Shown here piece by piece: positions 15,018 to 19,882 of a DNA stretch of 19,882 nucleotides. The DNA lies in the NCBI GenBank assembly GCA_003647375.1, contig QMMS01000053.1, positions 1 through 19,882 of the forward strand. The letters run 5' to 3'. The stretch is from Deltaproteobacteria bacterium (lineage in GTDB: Bacteria > Desulfobacterota > Desulfobacteria > Desulfobacterales > B30-G6). The notes below the pieces were generated by a model, which saw only the letters and a list, made by a program, of their open reading frames with translations, was not told the origin of the DNA and did no database searches. Within the stretch, counting starts at the first letter, position 1; each line of letters begins with the position of its first letter. A program made the translations under genes and the position numbers.

Positions 15018-16133
15018 TTACATACCCAAAGCATCCGCCAGTCTATCATGGTGATGAGCCGTATCACCGAGGATGGTTTCGAACGCCTTGGCTCTTCTGT
15101 AAAACAGGCCGATATTGAATTCACGCGTGGTCCCTATGCCGCCGTGGATCTGTACGGCGCGTTCGGTTATGAACTTGTACTGCTCGTTCACCTGCGCCTT
15201 GAGTGCCGATACTTCTTTGACTGCGTCCATACCTTGATCCAGCATCCATACCACCTTGTGCAGATAATATATGCTGGTATCATACGCTATACGCATGTCA
15301 GCCATGTAATGCTGGATAACCTGGAACCCGCCGATGGGTGTACTATATTGTACCCTCTCCTTTGCGTAGGCAACGGTCATGGTAATGGCTTCCTCGCACC
15401 CGCCAAGCATTTCAGCACATTTGGCCACCGTGGCCTTGGGGGCCGCCTGTTCCAGAATGGACCACCCTGCACCGGGGCCGCCCACCATGCTATCTTTTGA
15501 CACGTTTACTTTGTCGAAAGTGACGGCACTGTTGTTGTCCTTGCCGATGGTCCGCATCTTTTGAATGGACACGCCGGGTGCCTTGGCATTCACCAGGAAC
15601 AGCGTGACGCCTTCGCCGGTTCTGGCGGCGACTATGATATCGTCGGCAACATTGGCATCCAGCACAAATAGCTTCCTGCCATCCAGAACATAATTTCCCC
15701 CATCGGGTTGAGCGGATAGTTGAATCCCGGATTCAAGATAACTGGCCTCTTCCTCGTATTGCGCCAGAGCCATGATCCGTTTTCCCGCGGCAATTTTGGG
15801 TAAGAGCGTTTTCTTCTGCTCCTCAGACCCCCCTTCCATCAAGATCAGACCGCACAGAATCACCGTAGAAAAGAACGGACTTGGGAAAGCCTTTTTCCCC
15901 ATCTCTTCCATGATGATGGTCATATCCACAAAGGGGTCCCCCAGTCCGCCGTATGCCTCCGGAAAGTGGATTTCCATCCACCCCAGTCCGGCCATTTTTT
16001 TCCATAATTTCTTGTCATACCCCTCTGCGCTGTCCTCGATCTCCCTGACAGTATCGAAAGGACATTCCTTGGATAGAAATTCCGCCACCGATTTTCGCAG
16101 CATTTCCTGCTCTTTGTTAAAATCCAGGTCCAT
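15018..16133 (-). CDS. Acyl-CoA dehydrogenase family protein, small-subunit type without catalytic Glu
   Basis: A 371-residue acyl-CoA dehydrogenase homologue of the FadE-type small-subunit class. It starts MDLDFNKEQEMLRKSVAEFL and ends with the typical LFYRRAKAFETILGDTAHHH. The residue aligned with the isovaleryl-CoA dehydrogenase base is Ala234 (APKATVAK), and the one aligned with MCAD Glu376 is Gly356 (ETILGDTAH). The usual TEPxxGSD motif is replaced by ALAQYEEEASY. Both points suit the non-catalytic half of a heteromeric enzyme, such as actinobacterial FadE26-FadE27-type complexes, with the large subunit encoded at 16605-17810. The ATG at 16133 was chosen over the in-frame ATG at 16163 because GAAAGGA lies nine bases before it and the family N-terminus begins there. 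Confidence 0.85.
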   Translation of the reverse strand: MDLDFNKEQEMLRKSVAEFLSKECPFDTVREIEDSAEGYDKKLWKKMAGLGWMEIHFPEAYGGLGDPFVDMTIIMEEMGKKAFPSPFFSTVILCGLILMEGGSEEQKKTLLPKIAAGKRIMALAQYEEEASYLESGIQLSAQPDGGNYVLDGRKLFVLDANVADDIIVAARTGEGVTLFLVNAKAPGVSIQKMRTIGKDNNSAVTFDKVNVSKDSMVGGPGAGWSILEQAAPKATVAKCAEMLGGCEEAITMTVAYAKERVQYSTPIGGFQVIQHYMADMRIAYDTSIYYLHKVVWMLDQGMDAVKEVSALKAQVNEQYKFITERAVQIHGGIGTTREFNIGLFYRRAKAFETILGDTAHHHDRLADALGM

Positions 16134-16604
16134 CTCTTCATTTCCTTTCAATAGAAAACTCATACTGCATGCTTCGTCGTTCGCAGATGAGCATGAAATT
16201 TTACGGATCTATAATCAATCCTACAGGTAACACATAAGGCCGATGGGTGATCCTGATGTGATCGGGAAACTGTCTGAGTTTTTTAGAGTCCATTATACCG
16301 AACAGTATGAAAAATTCCCATAAGTCTTCTGCCGTGCCAATTTGGCATCATTTTTCTTTAATGGTAGGCCCTGTTCGGTATTATGGCCTCTTAGAAACGA
16401 GTTTTTCACGGTCACAGCAGGATTATCCATCGGCCGGAACCCGATATTGGTTTTGATGTTTTAAAAAGCATCTCAAAAATAGGATTTTGGTTCAAGGTCA
16501 AGGCGGGTTCACGTTTCAACCCGCAGGAATACTTTTGTATTTTGAGGAGTTGAAACGTGAACCCAACGCAGAGATTGGGCCAAAAGACATTTTTGAGGTG
16601 ACTT
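16134..16604. other. 471-base spacer with two inverted-repeat elements, no gene seen
   Basis: No open frame here has a plausible start and family resemblance. The stretch holds a short inverted-repeat element (16290-16386) and a longer one (16464-16606), listed separately. The rest (about 16150-16289 and 16387-16463) shows nothing I recognise. The spacer is unusually long for what looks like one operon encoding two halves of one enzyme, so it may contain an internal promoter or be a site of repeat insertion. Confidence 0.6.
16290..16386. repeat. 97-base inverted-repeat element with internal palindrome
   Basis: Terminal 16-base arms at 16290-16305 (ccattataccgaacag) and 16371-16386 (ctgttcggtattatgg) are reverse complements with one mismatch. 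Between them lies the small perfect palindrome TGCCAATTTGGCA (16335-16347). There is no coding capacity. The shape fits a miniature inverted-repeat element or a structured spacer repeat. No clear flanking duplication was found. Confidence 0.65.
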
Positions 16605-16606
16605 TT
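16464..16606. repeat. 143-base long imperfect inverted repeat abutting a stop codon
   Basis: A perfect 16-base inverted pair, GGGTTCACGTTTCAAC (16505-16520) and its complement (16549-16564), encloses 28 bases. Outer arms 16464-16480 (aaaagcatctcaaaaat) and 16589-16606 pair with one indel and one mismatch, and TTTTGG/CCAAAA blocks pair in between. The right end runs into the TAA stop of the large dehydrogenase subunit (16605-16607). It could terminate or attenuate that transcript, or be an inserted miniature element whose end supplied the stop codon. Confidence 0.75.
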
Positions 16607-17810
16607 ATTTGAACTTTAATCGCGGCAAGCCCAACCCCACCCAGGCAATCAAGTTGCGCTGAATTTCATTGGTACCGGCAAAAATGGTTGCCCCTTTGCT
16701 CATCTGGTAAAGATCCGACATGGCACCCCCCAGGGGTGCAAGGGGGTCTTCCTCCAGTTGACCGTAAAGACCCATCATTTCGGTTGCGTAATTGGCCAGC
16801 TTTTGAGCCAATTCAGTGGAATACAATTTAGAGGCGGAAGCTGCGGTGATCAGACCGGCAAAATCACCCTTTTGATGCATCCAGCCGATTTTATAAGCCA
16901 GTGACTTGCCCACTTCGGCACCGATGAACACCTCCGCCATTTTCCGCCTGGCGTTGGGGTCTTTTGAAAGCGGCTGCCCGTTGCGGGTGGTCTTCTTAGC
17001 GTATGCTATCATCTGCTCAAGGTATCGTCTGGCTCCTGAAAATCCACCGGCACCGCTGCGCTCGAAGTTCATGGTCTGACGCGTGAGGGCCCAGCCCTCC
17101 CCTTCCACGCCGATCAAATCTTCAGCCGGGATTTTCACATCTTTGAAAAACACCTCATTGTACACATGTTTCCCGTTCATATACAGCACGGGGCGAACCT
17201 GAACACCCGGCAGCTCCATTCTCAAATGAAAGACCGAAAGCCCTTTGCCCCTCTTTGACTCGGTATCGGTGCGGGCCAGCAGAAACATATATTCCGCTCT
17301 ATGTGCCCCAGTCGTCCAGGTTTTCTGACCGTTAACAACATAATGATCCCCCTCGCGAACGGCTGTCGTTGTCAGGGATGCCAGGTCCGAACCGGCATCC
17401 GGTTCACTCCATCCCTGGCAGTAAAACGCTTTTCCCTCTGCGATGGGCGGAAGCAGGCGCGCTTTTTGTTCATCGTTAGCACCGGCCATCAGGGTGGGGG
17501 CAAACATGCCCACAGCAAATGCATCCACACCCGGGGCATTGTAATATCCTCTGACTTCATCAAAGACGACCTGCTCCATGATGGACGCGTCCCGGCCGCC
17601 GTACTGCTTGGGCCACGCCATGGAGAGCCAACCTTTATCCGCCAGTTTCACAGCCATGTATTTGTGGAATGCAAAGCCCTCTTCGGTGTCATAAACACCC
17701 TCCAAACCGCCGTTTCCGAATTGGGGCGGTGCGTTTTTCATTTCACCCTCGAAAAACGCCGTAAATTCCTGTTTTTTAGATTCTTCCCCTTTGGTTAATC
17801 TGAAGTCCAT
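16605..17810 (-). CDS. Acyl-CoA dehydrogenase, large-subunit type
   Basis: A 401-residue acyl-CoA dehydrogenase. Visible elements are GWLSMAWPKQYGGRDAS (60-76), the FAD/substrate motif WSEPDAGSD (134-142) and GQKTWTTGAH (161-170). The C-terminus IFAGTNEIQRNLIA is typical of the large partner in two-gene FadE systems. The candidate base is Glu250 (MNFERSGAGG) at the isovaleryl-CoA dehydrogenase position, while the MCAD Glu376 position is Ala378. Together with the small homologue downstream it probably forms a heteromeric enzyme acting on a bulky or ring-bearing acyl-CoA (inference). GGAAGGAAAAG directly before the ATG supports the start. The stop codon lies at the edge of a long inverted repeat. 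Confidence 0.9.
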   Translation of the reverse strand: MDFRLTKGEESKKQEFTAFFEGEMKNAPPQFGNGGLEGVYDTEEGFAFHKYMAVKLADKGWLSMAWPKQYGGRDASIMEQVVFDEVRGYYNAPGVDAFAVGMFAPTLMAGANDEQKARLLPPIAEGKAFYCQGWSEPDAGSDLASLTTTAVREGDHYVVNGQKTWTTGAHRAEYMFLLARTDTESKRGKGLSVFHLRMELPGVQVRPVLYMNGKHVYNEVFFKDVKIPAEDLIGVEGEGWALTRQTMNFERSGAGGFSGARRYLEQMIAYAKKTTRNGQPLSKDPNARRKMAEVFIGAEVGKSLAYKIGWMHQKGDFAGLITAASASKLYSTELAQKLANYATEMMGLYGQLEEDPLAPLGGAMSDLYQMSKGATIFAGTNEIQRNLIAWVGLGLPRLKFK

Positions 17811-17915
17811 CTTTTCCTTCCTTCAGCAAGGCAAATGCTGTTCGATAAAATTATGATAGTGAGACCTAAATTGAGCGATCGGGCGAAACCGATGGGCATG
17901 AATAATACAAAACCA

Positions 17916-19882
17916 TTAAATATTACAAGCCAATTTTTCAATTCTAACCGGTACGATCTTTAGATTGGGGAAGCCCCCCACGGGGTCCACATCCCGGTCA
18001 TCCGTGAGGCAGTTGACATTGGGTTCGTTCCAGCCATGGGGTATGTCAATAAATCCTTTTAAAATCTTGCCGTTTTCCATTACCTTCACCGGAACGGAGA
18101 TTTCCCCGATCCTGGACACGATTCGAACGGTCTCACCGTCTCGAATGCCCAGTTCGGATGCATCGTCGGCATGAATTTCCGCCCGGGCTCCTGGAATGGC
18201 CCGTTTGAATTTTTCGATTTCATGAAACCTTGAGTGGTAAAAAATCGCTTTTCTCGTTCCACTGATCATCCGCAGAGGAAATTTGTTTTCAAATGCGGTC
18301 AGATAATCGGGCGGTTTATATACCGGGTGCGGCGAACAGCCCAACAGATCCAAACGTACCGAGGTAAATTCGAATTTGCCTGAGGGTGTCGGAAATGGCT
18401 GGGTTTTGAATTTTTGATGCTTGACCCTGCCACTGTAGACCACCCCTTCCGGGCTCGTTATCAAATCTTCCAGGGAGATTCCGGTGGGTTTCAAAAGCCA
18501 TCGGTTGACCGCGGTTTCGTCCTCCCATGCAAAATATTTTTTCCCGAAACCAAGTCTGTGTGCCAGATCATGCCAGAAGGTATACTCATCCCACACGCCC
18601 TCCACGTTCAGAACTTTTTGTGACAGTGCCACGCGCTGAACATCCGGATAAACATGAAGCTCAGAACGCTCTAAAAAAGAAGCTGCCGGAATGATGTAGT
18701 GAGCCAGTTTAGCACTTTCCGTCATAAAGAGATCCCTGGCCACCAGAAGATCCAGAGTGGAAAAGGCTTTAGCCACCTTATTGGCATTGGGGTTCGTCAA
18801 CACGGGATTGGTGCCGGAAAAAATCAAGCCCTCAATGGAGTACGTCCCCTTGCCGAGCATATAATCGATACCGGGTAGCGAATGGCACTTGCGCATCACA
18901 TCGTAAAAAAGCGGATAGTGCGCATATCCTGCCGGGTCCATCTCTCTGAACTGCCTGTTGCTCAACGGGTTTAGATGGTTGACCTGAATATCCTCGTTCC
19001 AGAGCTCACCACCCTGGATGTCGATTGCTCCACACAAAGCACTCAGTGAGGCAATGGCCCGGATGGTGTTGAACCCGTTGGTCTGATGTTCCAGAGAAAT
19101 CCCCACAAAACTGACACATTGAGGAAGGCTTTGCAGCAGCATGCCCTGCATTTGACTGAGAAGCTGTTCTGAAACACCTGTCTGCTCTGCTACGTAGGCC
19201 AATGTGAATTTTTCTGCATATGCAGCCAGTTCTTCAAACCCGAGACTGTATGACGCGACAAAATCCTGGTCATACGCCTTCTCATGGATCAGAAATCGGA
19301 TCAGGCAAAGAGCCAGGGCCGCATCCGTGCCGGGACGCACCTGTAAAAAGAGATCTGCTTTCTTAGCCGCCACAGAACGCCGGGGATCCACCACAACCAG
19401 CCGGCCGCCCTGTCGCCTGGATCGATTGATGCGTTGCATGAACGGCGGATGAGAATAAGCAGGGTTGGATCCCCACAAAATCGTCATATCGGCCTTTTCG
19501 AAATCAGGCGGGTAGGACCAGTACCCCTGGCAGGTCTGATAAGCCATGAGACGCAGTGCAAAACAGACGGAATCCGCGGTAAAAAAATTGGGCGACCCAT
19601 AGGCATGGATAAACCGCTGGGCATATGCCTCCTGCTGAAGAAAGCCTATGGCCTCACCGGTCCAGGCGCTCATGGCGCGAGCTCCGGACCTATCCCTGAT
19701 GTTCAACATTTTCTGAGCAATTTCATCCAAGGCGTCATCATAGGATATGGCCGAAAAGCCGCCTTTTGACGTTTGTTTGAGACACCCGGTCAAACGCTCT
19801 GAATGATATACCCATTCCGGTGTTTCACGGCCCTTGGGACACACCATCCCCAGGTTTTCGTGATGGCACTTGTTGCCGGAAA
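17916..19882 (-). CDS. Molybdopterin oxidoreductase catalytic subunit, 5' end outside the window
   Basis: At least 655 residues of a second Mo/W-bisPGD oxidoreductase. An ATG exists at 19847, but the frame stays open to the window edge and encodes SGNKCHHENLG before MVCPKG, so the first Fe-S cysteines lie beyond the window and the gene is partial here. Diagnostic stretches are AWTGEAIGFLQQE, the candidate metal ligand Cys in ADSVCFALR, WGSNPAYSHPPF and VVVDPRRS, with a dinucleotide-binding C-terminal domain (EIHADDASELGIRDGETVRI). It is clearly homologous to the protein at 2322-4397, sharing GEA(V/I)GFLQQE, NP.(V/L)TNPN and HYI(L/I)PAASFLERSE(I/L)H. No electron-transfer subunit follows it, so a partner may lie upstream or be shared. 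Signal peptide and substrate cannot be judged. Confidence 0.88.
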   Translation of the reverse strand, partial: SGNKCHHENLGMVCPKGRETPEWVYHSERLTGCLKQTSKGGFSAISYDDALDEIAQKMLNIRDRSGARAMSAWTGEAIGFLQQEAYAQRFIHAYGSPNFFTADSVCFALRLMAYQTCQGYWSYPPDFEKADMTILWGSNPAYSHPPFMQRINRSRRQGGRLVVVDPRRSVAAKKADLFLQVRPGTDAALALCLIRFLIHEKAYDQDFVASYSLGFEELAAYAEKFTLAYVAEQTGVSEQLLSQMQGMLLQSLPQCVSFVGISLEHQTNGFNTIRAIASLSALCGAIDIQGGELWNEDIQVNHLNPLSNRQFREMDPAGYAHYPLFYDVMRKCHSLPGIDYMLGKGTYSIEGLIFSGTNPVLTNPNANKVAKAFSTLDLLVARDLFMTESAKLAHYIIPAASFLERSELHVYPDVQRVALSQKVLNVEGVWDEYTFWHDLAHRLGFGKKYFAWEDETAVNRWLLKPTGISLEDLITSPEGVVYSGRVKHQKFKTQPFPTPSGKFEFTSVRLDLLGCSPHPVYKPPDYLTAFENKFPLRMISGTRKAIFYHSRFHEIEKFKRAIPGARAEIHADDASELGIRDGETVRIVSRIGEISVPVKVMENGKILKGFIDIPHGWNEPNVNCLTDDRDVDPVGGFPNLKIVPVRIEKLACNI

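Overview
The window looks like chromosome from an anaerobic Desulfobacterota-type bacterium, most likely a sulfate reducer or syntroph of the Desulfobacterales kind. This is an inference from gene content: molybdopterin oxidoreductases with a multi-cluster ferredoxin subunit, a RACE-type corrinoid activator, several acyl-CoA dehydrogenases, and a branched-chain-amino-acid-type ABC transporter with an acyl-CoA ligase inside its operon. GC content looks moderate. The intergenic spacers carry several families of palindromic or short-period repeats. No RNA gene, CRISPR array, transposase or phage gene was seen.

Layout. Two gene blocks converge at about 8.1 kb. The plus-strand block (213-8075) holds a histidine-ammonia-lyase-like gene, a four-cluster ferredoxin subunit overlapping a molybdopterin oxidoreductase, a 361-base spacer filled by an inverted-repeat element, a RACE-type ferredoxin/ASKHA protein, and an acyl-CoA dehydrogenase. 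The minus-strand block (19882 down to 8177) starts with a second molybdopterin oxidoreductase, cut by the window edge. It continues with a large and a small acyl-CoA dehydrogenase subunit separated by a spacer with two inverted-repeat elements, then livH-livM-livG-livF, an AMP-forming acyl-CoA ligase and livK. The blocks meet at a palindromic repeat and a strong hairpin between the two stop codons.

How the genes may work together (inference). The Liv system would import an amphipathic or aromatic compound, and the ligase would activate a carboxylate to its CoA ester. The acyl-CoA dehydrogenases would oxidise it, or reduce an enoyl-CoA. The lyase would remove ammonia (or an amine) from a histidine-like amino acid to give an arylacrylate such as urocanate, which could also feed the ligase. 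The two molybdenum or tungsten enzymes would handle another redox step. The RACE protein implies that a corrinoid enzyme exists elsewhere in the genome. No urocanase, imidazolonepropionase, ETF, corrinoid protein or methyltransferase lies in the window, so the substrate is unknown.

Most notable details: the lyase has Ser-Ser-Gly where the family's MIO-forming triad is Ala-Ser-Gly, although all other HAL active-site residues I checked are kept. Two acyl-CoA dehydrogenases carry their catalytic Glu at the isovaleryl-CoA dehydrogenase position rather than the usual one, and a third lacks it at both. Four distinct repeat structures occupy the spacers.
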